From Verrucomicrobia bacterium UBA1200 (GTDB lineage: Bacteria > Verrucomicrobiota > Kiritimatiellia > RFP12 > UBA1067), in assembly GCA_002309765.1 (NCBI GenBank), contig DBXY01000065.1, forward strand, positions 32,469-47,208: DNA of 14,740 nucleotides, written 5' to 3'. The position numbers were made by a program, and so were the translations under genes. The notes under the pieces were generated by a model. It had not been told where the DNA came from. It saw nothing but the letters and a program-made list of their open reading frames with translations, and did not search any database. Positions 6,352 through 14,712 of the stretch are shown here, in pieces. Within the stretch, counting starts at the first letter, position 1; each line of letters opens with the position of its first letter.

Positions 6352-8256
6352 ATGGGCAAATCCACGCTTTTATGTCTTGCGCTGTCTATGGCTATAACAT
6401 CGTTTGCGGGACGTTCCGCCCCGTGGACCCAAGAGCAGGCATGGGAATGGTACAACCGCCAGCCTTGGATACGCGGCTGCAATTATATGCCCGCCAGCGC
6501 GGCGAACCGTATGGACATGTGGCAGGAATACGGCAGCAAAGAGCGTTTTGAGGAGATGGACCGCGAACTGGCGCTCGCCCATTCCATCGGCTTCAACGCC
6601 GTGCGGGTGCTGTTGGAAGAAAACGGTTTCGGCGCGTGGTTTTACGAACACGACGACTTTATGAAGAACTTCGAGAATTTCCTCGCCCTGTGCGCGAAAC
6701 ACGAAATCCGTGCCATAGTCTGCCTCGGTAACGACTGCTCGCGCCCGAAAGAACTGTGGTCAATCCCGAAACCCGGCCCGCAACCTTGCGACTGGGGCTA
6801 CCACGGCGGACGCAAGCAGAGTCAGCACGGTAGCTTCCCGGGCGCGATCGGTTACATCAGTGCCGACGATCCGGAACTGAAACCGAAATTCTTCAAAATG
6901 TGCGAAGAGGTAATGACGAAATACCGCGAGGACGAACGCATCATCTTTTGGAACATCTGGAACGAACCCGGCAACAACGGGCGCAGCAAAGTATCCGCAC
7001 CGCTCGTGCGCGAAATGTTTGAGTTGGCTTGGAAAATCGATGTAAAACAACCTTGCGCGGCGGACGTATGGAACGGGCGGATGGAACCCAACATGGATAC
7101 CGCCGAAGGGGTGGCGGCAGCGCTGAGCGACATCATCAGTTACCACAGTTACAGTCCGCTCGCCGACCAGGTTAAGCTAGCCCGAAAACTCAAAGGCAAG
7201 TTCAACCGCCCGTTAATCAACACCGAGTGGCTGGCCAGAATCCGGGGCTGCGACGTGCAGGATTGTTATCCTTTCTTCGCGCAAGAGAAAATCGGCTGTA
7301 CCTGCTGGGGGTTCGTCGCCGGCAAATACCAGACATACGAACCATGGGAAAGCATGTGGCGGCAGATTGATCAAGGCGGCGGCAAGCAATACCGAATGAC
7401 CAAGTGGTTCCACGACCTATTCCGCCCGTCGCTGCGCCCCTACGATCCCGAAGAGATCGACATCATAAAACACGTGAACGCGCAAATGGACGCGGAACGC
7501 GATGGCGGGACTATCCGCAAAAAAATCGCCAAGTCGCACCAGATTACGGCCGAGGATATGTGGTACGGTTACCGCCGGACCAAATTTAAATTCAACGGGC
7601 GCACCGCGTGGGTGGTGGAACCGGGCGTAACGCCGGCGGCAGGCACACCATGGACATGGACCATGCAATGGGCCGAGGCTTTTGTGGACCGCACCGGGGT
7701 GTTGGATCTGCTTAAACGCGGATACCACCATGTCACGCTGGAAGCGTTTGACACCCGCGCGAATGAAGAGGGGGTCACCCAGTTCGCGGAGTTCCAAAAA
7801 TTCCTGGTCAACGAATTGGGCTTTGCGCAGCAGGCGAATCTGGTGGGAATGAGCTGGGGAGGATTTTTCTCGATCCGCTACGCCGCCGCCCATCCCGCCA
7901 ACGTGCGCCGAATCTATCTGGACGGCCCGTTGCTTAACTTTGACGGATTCGGGCCGTCCGACGCCAACCGGATCGGGCCGTGGGCGAATACCCTGCCCGA
8001 CGGAGGCAAGTGGACTCCGGATCCGAGAATGCCGGTCAACCTGTACGAGCCGATCGCCAAGGCCGGCATCCCGATTCTGCTGCTCTACGGCGGACAAGAC
8101 CAAACCGTTCCTCCGGCGTTGAACTGCGAACTGTTCGTAAAAAACTTCCGGTCGGCTGGCGGAAAGATATCCGTAAACAACCGCGGCGGATTCGGCCACC
8201 ACCCTCACGGGGTTGATCCGGACAAAACCCAAGCTATCACCAATTTCTTCCAATAA
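6352..8256 (+). CDS. secreted bifunctional protein: GH5-like glycoside hydrolase plus alpha/beta hydrolase
   Basis: The 634-residue product begins with a signal peptide (residues 1 to about 19). Residues about 38-385 look like a GH5/clan-A TIM barrel. The likely acid/base is Glu205 in WNIWNEPGNN and the likely nucleophile is Glu292 in LINTEWLA, with SYHSYSP (263-269) between them. Residues about 388-634 form an alpha/beta hydrolase: nucleophile elbow GMSWGG with Ser501, Asp583 in LLLYGGQDQTVPP, and a histidine at 616, 617 or 619 in FGHHPHG. An esterase or lipase-like role is therefore likely. Together they suggest a polysaccharide-degrading enzyme that also removes an ester decoration; the substrate cannot be read from sequence. 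The ATG has AGGAGA five bases upstream. The protein is rich in cysteine (for example 300, 305, 316, 318). It is the last gene of cluster 1. Confidence 0.85.
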   Translation: MGKSTLLCLALSMAITSFAGRSAPWTQEQAWEWYNRQPWIRGCNYMPASAANRMDMWQEYGSKERFEEMDRELALAHSIGFNAVRVLLEENGFGAWFYEHDDFMKNFENFLALCAKHEIRAIVCLGNDCSRPKELWSIPKPGPQPCDWGYHGGRKQSQHGSFPGAIGYISADDPELKPKFFKMCEEVMTKYREDERIIFWNIWNEPGNNGRSKVSAPLVREMFELAWKIDVKQPCAADVWNGRMEPNMDTAEGVAAALSDIISYHSYSPLADQVKLARKLKGKFNRPLINTEWLARIRGCDVQDCYPFFAQEKIGCTCWGFVAGKYQTYEPWESMWRQIDQGGGKQYRMTKWFHDLFRPSLRPYDPEEIDIIKHVNAQMDAERDGGTIRKKIAKSHQITAEDMWYGYRRTKFKFNGRTAWVVEPGVTPAAGTPWTWTMQWAEAFVDRTGVLDLLKRGYHHVTLEAFDTRANEEGVTQFAEFQKFLVNELGFAQQANLVGMSWGGFFSIRYAAAHPANVRRIYLDGPLLNFDGFGPSDANRIGPWANTLPDGGKWTPDPRMPVNLYEPIAKAGIPILLLYGGQDQTVPPALNCELFVKNFRSAGGKISVNNRGGFGHHPHGVDPDKTQAITNFFQ

Positions 8257-8316
8257 CCGATCCGAACCAAGGTTTGGCCCGCACGGGCAAATTCCTTTGC
8301 GGATGGGTATGGGGCG

Positions 8317-8346
8317 ATGGGAAACGGTGATCTGTCCCATTTTTTT
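8317..8346 (+). terminator. candidate intrinsic terminator after the GH5/hydrolase gene
   Basis: ATGGGA (8317-8322) pairs with TCCCAT (8335-8340), and six T follow (8341-8346). The loop is 12 bases, longer than ideal, and the stem is short, so strength is uncertain. A second small hairpin with GCCC/GGGC arms lies just before it (about 8272-8290) but lacks a T run. The position, between two gene clusters and before a good promoter, fits a transcription boundary. Confidence 0.5.
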
Positions 8347-8358
8347 ACAAGTTTACTA

Positions 8359-8388
8359 TTGAGGTTTTTACGTTGGGTATGGTAGAAT
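8359..8388 (+). promoter_or_regulatory. candidate promoter of the AAA+/YbjN/DUF4838/DUF1015 cluster
   Basis: TTGAGG (8359-8364) and TAGAAT (8383-8388) are 18 bases apart. TGG precedes the second hexamer, giving an extended -10 (TGGTAGAAT). Transcription would begin near 8395, leaving a leader of about 50 bases before the ATG at 8444. Inferred from sequence alone. Confidence 0.5.
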
Positions 8389-8428
8389 TGCCGCGTTTTT
8401 TAAACGCATAGTGCCGGAATATGGCATT

Positions 8429-8435
8429 GGGGGGA
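8429..8435 (+). promoter_or_regulatory. G-rich ribosome binding site that decides the ATPase start
   Basis: Six G and an A end nine bases before the ATG at 8444. The alternative in-frame GTG at 8411 lies upstream of this stretch and has no purine-rich sequence before it. The residues between the two starts would be a glycine-rich extension with no sign of function. Confidence 0.5.
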
Positions 8436-8443
8436 TTATTTTT

Positions 8444-10552
8444 ATGGGAGACGATAACATTTGTTTGATCGGAATTCATTTTGAGGAACAATGGATGAAG
8501 AAACTCCTTTCGGAGGGGGTTAGGATTGTGCGAACCGTTGAAAAATGGATAACCTCCGAAGAGTTGGGGAAATTACAGCGGGGCAACTCGACCTCGTTGG
8601 AATTTGCTATCCAACGGTCGTCATTAAACGATTTCGCCGGCAGTTTCTCCAAAAAATGGAACGAATTGTTCAACGGTGAGGCGATGGACGGCAAAGTGTG
8701 GTTTACCGGTGACCTCGCCGGCATCGACCTGCCGGTACAGCAGCCGGAACCGCCTCAAAAACCAAAGGAAGCTCCGCCAAAAACGGATAGTCCTGCCGAA
8801 CCGCAACCAGCCGCCACGGCTACGGAAGAAGAAGCCGCTTCCCCGAATGCGGTAGTGGAAAAGATCTGTTCCAGCGTACCGATAAAGTACGATTCCGAAT
8901 TCATCGACTATTTCCGCAAGACCAAAGAAGTCATTCCGATGTTGCAAAAGATGGGCACCATGAGCGCCTTCTGGCACCAGAGCCTGCTGGTGTCGATCGA
9001 TGCCGGTTGGGGGCTGACATCTTTTCTTAAATGTCTGGCGAAAATGTTCACTTCATTCAACCTGCTGCGGACAAACCCTAAAAACGGCGGATTTCAGGAA
9101 ATCGTCATCGGGAAACCGGATAACGAACACGAAAAATATGACGGTTGGAAGACAGCGGTGGCGGCGGCAGAGGAAATGCACCAGCGCAACGAAGGACCGC
9201 GAGACCAGCGGCCCTGCACGATACTGTCGCTGGACATCAGCGAATGGCACTCCAATTTGAACGAACCCGCGATTAAGGCTTTCCTGCGCGAAATCAACGA
9301 TCTGACCACCAACTTCCTTTGCGTGTTCCGGGTGCCGTTTCTGGAGTCCCACGTGCTTCAGGGCGTGGCCGAGTCGCTTTCCGACATCTTAAACGTCGAC
9401 GTGCTGGTGGCACCGCCCAACGGTATCGACGACATGGTTGACTACGTGCGGGAAAAACTTGCCCGCAAAGGGTTTGAACTGGACAGCGACGGCATCGCCC
9501 GTCTGGAACAGTGGATTCTTAAGGAAAAGAGCGACGACAGTTTCTTTGGCTACAAGTCGCTGGACAAAATCGTGCAAAGGACGATTTACGAAAAGGCCGT
9601 CAACAACTGCAAAACGGGCAACGTGTCCAAATTGATCGGCAAAGACGACCTGATCCCGTTCGTAAACATCGTCGAGTCGGTAAATGACCCCGAAGATGAA
9701 CTCAAATCGCTGATTGGGATGGGTAACGTTAAGCAAAAGCTTAATGAACTTATTGTTCAGATCCATACCCAAAAGACCATTAAAGCGCGAGGAAGGGGAA
9801 AACGGCTGGTGCGCCCCACGATGCACATGCTGTTTACCGGCAACCCCGGAACCGGGAAAACCACGGTGGCGCGAATCGCTGCCCAAATCATGAAAAAACA
9901 CGGAATCTTGCGCAAAGGCCATCTGGTTGAGGTTCGCGGACGTGACCTTTGCGGACGCTATGTCGGCGAAACCGCGCCCAAAACCAGCGCCTTCTGCCGC
10001 GACGCTTACGGATCGGTGCTGTTCATCGACGAAGCCTACTCGCTTTTCCGTTCGGAAGAGGACAGCAGCCGCGATTTCGGACGCGAGGCCCTCGACACGC
10101 TGGTGGCGGAAATGGAAAACCACCGCGAGGATTTTTGCGTGATTTTCGCGGGTTACCGTGACGAAATGCACAATATGCTCAAGGGGAATATCGGAATGCG
10201 CAGCCGCATTCCCTACGAGCTGGATTTCCCGAACTACAGCCGCGAGGAGCTTGAGGAAATCTTCTTCTCGATGGTTTCCGATGACTTTGAGTATGATCGC
10301 AACTTCCGCAACGCCGTGCACGAGTTCTTCCAAAGCATACCGGACGATGCGTTGAATATGCGGGAGTTCAGCAACGCCCGTCTGGTGAGAAACCTCTACG
10401 AGCGGGTATGGGGCAAAGCCGCTTACCGGCGCAGCATGAGCGGCGAAGCGACTTTCAAGCTTTTGGATTCCGATCTTGCGAGTGCCAGACAGGAAGACGA
10501 ATTCCGCCAGTTGTTGGAAAAAACCAACAACCGGAAAAGCATTGGTTTTTGA
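8444..10552 (+). CDS. CbbX/EccA-like AAA+ ATPase with an extra degenerate AAA+ module
   Basis: The 702-residue product has four parts. Residues 1-95 are an unrecognised N-terminal domain. Residues 98-135 are a proline- and glutamate-rich linker. Residues about 145-410 look like an AAA+ module that has lost its P-loop: DAGWGLTS (186-193) has Leu191 where lysine is expected, a Walker-B-like LSLD ends at Asp264, and a lid-like region spans about 320-385. Residues 416-690 are an intact CbbX/SpoVK/EccA-type module: Walker A GNPGTGKT (466-473), pore-loop-like GRYVGETAPKT (504-514), Walker B VLFIDEAY (525-532), arginine-finger candidates Arg586/Arg588, and sensor-2-like NARLVRN (644-650). The ATG at 8444 is preferred over the in-frame GTG at 8411 because GGGGGGA lies nine bases before it. 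A YbjN-domain gene follows after 30 bases. Such ATPases remodel protein complexes; the client is unknown. Confidence 0.88.
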   Translation: MGDDNICLIGIHFEEQWMKKLLSEGVRIVRTVEKWITSEELGKLQRGNSTSLEFAIQRSSLNDFAGSFSKKWNELFNGEAMDGKVWFTGDLAGIDLPVQQPEPPQKPKEAPPKTDSPAEPQPAATATEEEAASPNAVVEKICSSVPIKYDSEFIDYFRKTKEVIPMLQKMGTMSAFWHQSLLVSIDAGWGLTSFLKCLAKMFTSFNLLRTNPKNGGFQEIVIGKPDNEHEKYDGWKTAVAAAEEMHQRNEGPRDQRPCTILSLDISEWHSNLNEPAIKAFLREINDLTTNFLCVFRVPFLESHVLQGVAESLSDILNVDVLVAPPNGIDDMVDYVREKLARKGFELDSDGIARLEQWILKEKSDDSFFGYKSLDKIVQRTIYEKAVNNCKTGNVSKLIGKDDLIPFVNIVESVNDPEDELKSLIGMGNVKQKLNELIVQIHTQKTIKARGRGKRLVRPTMHMLFTGNPGTGKTTVARIAAQIMKKHGILRKGHLVEVRGRDLCGRYVGETAPKTSAFCRDAYGSVLFIDEAYSLFRSEEDSSRDFGREALDTLVAEMENHREDFCVIFAGYRDEMHNMLKGNIGMRSRIPYELDFPNYSREELEEIFFSMVSDDFEYDRNFRNAVHEFFQSIPDDALNMREFSNARLVRNLYERVWGKAAYRRSMSGEATFKLLDSDLASARQEDEFRQLLEKTNNRKSIGF

Positions 10553-10582
10553 TTGTCAGATAACGAGAAAGGTTTACCCATC

Positions 10583-11089
10583 ATGGAAAAACAGGCAATA
10601 ATTGACGCAATTCGAGATTGTTTGGACAATAACGACTGGAATTATGAGTATGATGCCGAACACAGCGTCATCCATTTCGGGATACGCATCCGATCGAAAA
10701 TCAAGAATGTAAAAATTATCATCGATGTCAGTGACAATTTTTATGTGGTTTACACTTATTCGCCCATCAATGCCGATCCAAACGACCTCAACGAAATCTT
10801 GCGGTATTTGACGCAAGCCAACTACGGTCTGCGCAACGGCAATTTTGAACTGGACGTTAACGACGGCGAAATCCGTTATAAGGTTTTTGTGAACTGCAAT
10901 AACCTTGAAACGCTTCCCGAACGGGTGATTCTGGACAGCGTTTGCATACCGTGCCACATGTTCGACCGCTACGGCAACGGCTTTGCCGCGTTGGCTATGG
11001 GATTTTCGGACGCAAAAACCGAAATCGAAAAGGCCGAAAAGGATACCGAACCGACCAATCCGCCGCAAGCCGACCCCGAAGAAGACTAA
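10583..11089 (+). CDS. YbjN-domain protein
   Basis: The 168-residue product fits the YbjN family, whose fold resembles type III secretion chaperones. The best-matching stretch is LTQANYGLRNGNFELDVNDG (79-98), followed by IRYKVFV, with alternating strands before it (HFGIRIRS, KIIIDVSDNFYVVYTY). The last 25 residues are an acidic, proline-containing tail, probably disordered. There is no signal peptide or membrane segment, so it should be cytoplasmic. The ATG at 10583 is chosen over a TTG at 10553 because GAAAGG lies upstream of it and relatives start near this point. It begins 30 bases after the AAA+ ATPase gene and ends 11 bases before the DUF4838 gene. The pairing suggests a substrate or partner adaptor for the ATPase, which is inference. 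Confidence 0.75.
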   Translation: MEKQAIIDAIRDCLDNNDWNYEYDAEHSVIHFGIRIRSKIKNVKIIIDVSDNFYVVYTYSPINADPNDLNEILRYLTQANYGLRNGNFELDVNDGEIRYKVFVNCNNLETLPERVILDSVCIPCHMFDRYGNGFAALAMGFSDAKTEIEKAEKDTEPTNPPQADPEED

Positions 11090-11100
11090 GGACAAACAAC

Positions 11101-13422
11101 ATGAACAGAGTGATTTACACGGCGGCTGCCGCCTTGTTGGCGGCGTCATTTGCTTTGGCAGACTGGACAATCGCGAAACGCGGGCAAGCCGCGGACTGTT
11201 CCATTATAATTCCCGAAACGGCATCGCCGTCGCAACGTTATGCCGCTGAAGAGTTACAGTCCTTTACCGAGCAAATGACCGGTGTGAAACTGGCAATCGC
11301 GACCGATGCCACGCCGCTGCCCAAACGAGCCGTGATAATCGGTGAAACCCGGGCGTCCGCGCAGGCGTTGGGGGAAAAAATCGACCTCGCAAAATTGGGT
11401 GAAGATGGGTTCCGGTTGGTAGCACGGCCCAATCGGTTGCTGGTCCTGGGGTCAAGCCAGCGCGGATGCCTCTACGGCGTTTACGAACTGCTGGAACGTT
11501 TTGGCGGTTGCCGGTGGTACGCCTCATGGCACAGCGTCATTCCGCGGCTCGACACCTTTGCCGTTCCCGACAATCTGGACGATGCCCAAGTCCCCGCTTT
11601 TGAAATGCGGGTTCCCTATTGGTTCGACGTAATGGAACATCCCGAATTCGCCGCCCGGCTTCGGGTCAACTCGCGTCCTTGGCGCGACTCCGAGGCGAAA
11701 TTCGGCGGCGACTCGTTCCGTTTTGGCGGCGGGCTGGCAAGTTGCCACACTTTCGAAACCCTGATGCCCGTGGAGGAGTTTTTCGACACCCATCCGGAAT
11801 ATTTCAGCGAAATAAACGGCAAACGGACCGGAGGTCGCACCCAGTTGTGTCTGACCAACCCCGACGTTTTGCGGATCGTGACAGAACGGGTTCTGCAGCG
11901 AATCCGAAAGGACCCCGGCGCGAAGTTCTACGGAGTCAGCCAGAACGACTGGCACAACTTCTGCACCTGCCCCAAATGCAAGGCGATTGACGACGAAGAG
12001 GAATCCAACGCCGGAACGATGGTGCGTTTTGTAAATGCCATCGCCGAAGCGGTCGAAAAGGAATTCCCCAACGCGATCATCGAGACTCTCGCCTACCAGT
12101 ACACCCGTAAACCGCCCAAAAAGACCCGGCTACGCCACAATGTGGTTCCCTGCCTCTGTTCAATCGAGTGCGACTTCGCGCGGCCGATTCCCGAAAGCCC
12201 ATACAAGGAAAACCGTTCTTTTATGGACGACATCAAGGGGTGGGGCGCGATGACCGACCAGCTCTACGTATGGGACTATACCACTAACTTCCGCCACTAT
12301 ACACTGCCGTTCCCCAATGTTTACGCCCTTCAGGGTAACATCCGTTTCTTCCGCGACAACAACGTTAAAGAGTTGTTTGAGCAGGGCGCATATCAGGGAC
12401 GGCACGCTGACTTCGCCGAATTGAAATCATGGTTGCTGGCTAAATGGATGTGGGATCCGGAATTGCCGATGGGCAAGTTACTGGACGAGTTCTTCTCCGG
12501 CTACTACGGTAAGGCCGCGCCTTATGTTCGCGACTGGTTCGAAGCTATCCATCACCTCCAGCGCATCTACTCGGTCGCGCCCGACAAACCGTTGAAGATT
12601 TTTGACGATATCGACAATCCCGCCATTCCCGACGACATCAACGTCTTCGCGACGGAATGCTGGAAACAGGCAATCGCGGCAGTCAAGGACGATCCGGCGA
12701 CCTCCTACAACGTACGCATGGCGGCGTTCTCTTTCGATTACATGCGGGTTGAACGTGACGACAGCGGCAGCAAGATTCTCAATCTAACCAGAACCAAACC
12801 GGACGGGACCGCGTTTTTACAGAACCGGGATCTGGCGCAATCGTTGCTGGACCGGATGGATGAAGCCAAAGACATCCGGCTTAGCGAAGACGGAGGGCGC
12901 TGCAACAGCCTCGTAAACCTTTGGCGGACAATCGCCAAGCGGGAAAAGCTACCCGAATGGCATCCCGCCGATACGGGCGAGGTAGAGGAAAGCGACATCT
13001 TCATCGTCCAGCCCGGCACCTACGGAATTGTCACTGACGATCCGAAAGCCGGCAACGGGAAAGCGTTAAAACTGTTCAACACTCATTATGAATGGTGCGC
13101 CAATTTCTCGTTACGCAATGTGGAGTTCGAACCAAACGCCGCCTATCGGCTGCGGGTACGGGCGAGGGTCGAAAAGGACCCCGACATCAAGGGCGAGGCA
13201 TTCTGGGCCGGAGTTTACGATTGGAAAGCCGGGAAAGGCATCTGCGAGCAAGATCCCAGATGCGAACAGATTACCACCGACGATTACGCTTGGTACGAAA
13301 TCGGCGTCTTCAAGCCCAAACCATCTTATGGTTTTTGGATGGGCCCAGGGCGTTTTACCAATGGGAAATCCACCGTCAAGGCGGTATATATCGATAAAAT
13401 CGAATTATCCCGCGCTGACTGA
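11101..13422 (+). CDS. secreted DUF4838 protein with GH67N-like N-terminus and C-terminal CBM-like domain
   Basis: The 773-residue product has a signal peptide with a likely signal peptidase I site after AASFALA (residue 20). Residues about 22-155 resemble the non-catalytic N-terminal domain of alpha-glucuronidases and GH20 enzymes: YAAEELQSFTEQMTG (47-61), VIIGET (78-83) and SQRGCLYGVYELLERF (119-134). The DUF4838 core follows, with HPEYFSEINGKR (231-242), the SQNDWHNFCTCPKC segment (280-293; Cys288, Cys290, Cys293), IECDFARP (355-362) and a TIM-barrel-like continuation to about 490. Residues about 630-773 look like a beta-sandwich carbohydrate-binding domain. DUF4838 proteins occur in polysaccharide-degrading bacteria and are suspected glycoside hydrolases; activity here is unproven. 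AAGGAC, overlapping the previous stop codon, is the ribosome binding site. An in-frame upstream ATG at 10942 lies inside the YbjN gene and is rejected. Confidence 0.88.
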   Translation: MNRVIYTAAAALLAASFALADWTIAKRGQAADCSIIIPETASPSQRYAAEELQSFTEQMTGVKLAIATDATPLPKRAVIIGETRASAQALGEKIDLAKLGEDGFRLVARPNRLLVLGSSQRGCLYGVYELLERFGGCRWYASWHSVIPRLDTFAVPDNLDDAQVPAFEMRVPYWFDVMEHPEFAARLRVNSRPWRDSEAKFGGDSFRFGGGLASCHTFETLMPVEEFFDTHPEYFSEINGKRTGGRTQLCLTNPDVLRIVTERVLQRIRKDPGAKFYGVSQNDWHNFCTCPKCKAIDDEEESNAGTMVRFVNAIAEAVEKEFPNAIIETLAYQYTRKPPKKTRLRHNVVPCLCSIECDFARPIPESPYKENRSFMDDIKGWGAMTDQLYVWDYTTNFRHYTLPFPNVYALQGNIRFFRDNNVKELFEQGAYQGRHADFAELKSWLLAKWMWDPELPMGKLLDEFFSGYYGKAAPYVRDWFEAIHHLQRIYSVAPDKPLKIFDDIDNPAIPDDINVFATECWKQAIAAVKDDPATSYNVRMAAFSFDYMRVERDDSGSKILNLTRTKPDGTAFLQNRDLAQSLLDRMDEAKDIRLSEDGGRCNSLVNLWRTIAKREKLPEWHPADTGEVEESDIFIVQPGTYGIVTDDPKAGNGKALKLFNTHYEWCANFSLRNVEFEPNAAYRLRVRARVEKDPDIKGEAFWAGVYDWKAGKGICEQDPRCEQITTDDYAWYEIGVFKPKPSYGFWMGPGRFTNGKSTVKAVYIDKIELSRAD

Positions 13423-13481
13423 TTGTGGTGAATGTTTGTTCTTTCAAGTCATTCGTTTTGAACGTTCCAGGAGAATAAGTT

Positions 13482-14705
13482 ATGCAGATTAAACCGTTTT
13501 GCGCTTTGCGGCCCACCATCAATAAGGCGGCTGTCGTGGCTGCCGTGCCTTATGACGTGGTAGATACCGCTGAAGCCCGTGTGTTGGCCGCCGGGAATCC
13601 GGACAGTTTTCTTCACGTATCCCGGCCGGAAATCGATCTACCCGATGACATCGGTATTTACGACGACCGCGTTTACGCGCAAGGGGTAAAGGCGTTTCAA
13701 GCGTTGCAAGACCGCGGAGTACTGGTAAAGGATACTTTGCCGCGTCTCTACGCCTACCGACAAATCATGGGGAAACACGCGCAAACCGGCATTGTGGCCT
13801 GCTGCCACATCGACGATTACGCGAACAACGTTATCCGCCGCCACGAAAAAACCCGTAAGGATAAGGAAGATGACCGCACCCGTTATGTTCTGGATTTAAA
13901 CGCCAACACCGGGCCGGTCTTTCTGACTTACCGCGACCGTCCGGAGATCGATGCCAAAGTTGCCGCAGTGCAGCAAACCGATCCGCTTTACGATTTTACC
14001 GCGTCCGACGGAGTGCGGCATACCGTGTGGAGCATTGACGGCGATGCGAATCCGTGGGTGGCGGATTTTGCCAAGGTTCCGCTCTGTTACATCGCTGACG
14101 GCCATCATCGTGCCGCGTCAGCCTACCGTTCGGGTTGCCAACGCCGGGCGGAAAATCCCAAGCATAACGGTTCTGAAGAGTACAATTGGTTTCTGGCGGT
14201 GCTCTTCCCGGCCAGCCAGTTGGCAATTTTGCCATACAACCGCTGCGTGGCCGATTTGAACGGACTTAACCCCGATGAATTTCTTGCCAAAGTTGGCGGC
14301 ATCTTCAAGACCGCTGAAGTAAAATCAGCCGACCCGACCGGCGCCCGCGAAGTCAGGATGTACCTGCGTGGGAAATGGTACTCTTTGCAATGGGACGCAT
14401 TCGACGCCGACCCGGTTGGCAGATTGGACGTAAGTGTGCTGCAAGACCGTCTGCTCGCCCCGGTGTTAGGCATCGATGACCCGCGCACCAATCAGCGGAT
14501 CTCTTTTATCGGCGGCATACGCGGTACCGGAGAGCTTGTCAAACGTGTGGACAAGGGACGCGACGCGGTGGCGTTTTCGATGTATCCGGTAACCGTGGCG
14601 CAAATGATGGACATCGCGGACGCCGGGCAAATCATGCCGCCCAAAAGCACTTGGTTTGAACCGAAACTGCGTTCCGGTCTGCTGGTGCACAGTATTTTAG
14701 GATAA
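13482..14705 (+). CDS. DUF1015 family protein
   Basis: The 407-residue product matches the DUF1015 family in length and motifs: N-terminal PFCALRP and VPYDVV (5-11, 22-27), RRHEKTRKDKEDDR (119-132), NTGPVFLTY (142-150), YIADGHHRAASAY (203-215) and the C-terminal MPPKSTWFEPKLRSGL (385-400). There is no signal peptide, so it is expected in the cytoplasm. The family is uncharacterised. Some members are annotated as SpoOJ/ParB-like, and in other bacteria the gene often sits beside serA or serC, neither of which is in this window. The ADGHHR motif recalls the DGHHR-type motif of the ParB/sulfiredoxin superfamily, which includes free-serine kinases; this link is inference. AGGAGA lies eight bases before the ATG. 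It is probably the last gene of its operon. Confidence 0.92.
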   Translation: MQIKPFCALRPTINKAAVVAAVPYDVVDTAEARVLAAGNPDSFLHVSRPEIDLPDDIGIYDDRVYAQGVKAFQALQDRGVLVKDTLPRLYAYRQIMGKHAQTGIVACCHIDDYANNVIRRHEKTRKDKEDDRTRYVLDLNANTGPVFLTYRDRPEIDAKVAAVQQTDPLYDFTASDGVRHTVWSIDGDANPWVADFAKVPLCYIADGHHRAASAYRSGCQRRAENPKHNGSEEYNWFLAVLFPASQLAILPYNRCVADLNGLNPDEFLAKVGGIFKTAEVKSADPTGAREVRMYLRGKWYSLQWDAFDADPVGRLDVSVLQDRLLAPVLGIDDPRTNQRISFIGGIRGTGELVKRVDKGRDAVAFSMYPVTVAQMMDIADAGQIMPPKSTWFEPKLRSGLLVHSILG

Positions 14706-14712
14706 CGTTAAC

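Noticed and set aside
7417..8340. 307-codon open frame on the minus strand
   Set aside because: It lies entirely opposite the GH5/hydrolase gene, whose motifs are clear. Its translation shows no recognisable domain and it has the arginine- and valine-rich look of an antisense shadow.
9389..10333. 314-codon open frame on the minus strand
   Set aside because: It is opposite the conserved AAA+ module. The translation is histidine- and valine-rich with no domain, as expected for a shadow of a codon-biased gene.
10942..11100. N-terminal extension of the DUF4838 protein
   Set aside because: It would overlap the YbjN gene and place a basic peptide before a clear signal peptide. The ATG at 11101 has its own ribosome binding site.
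14700..14709. GGATAACGT at the right end also occurs at position 1
   Set aside because: A nine-base match at both ends, one copy inside the MoxR coding frame, is expected by chance and does not indicate a direct repeat or circular join.
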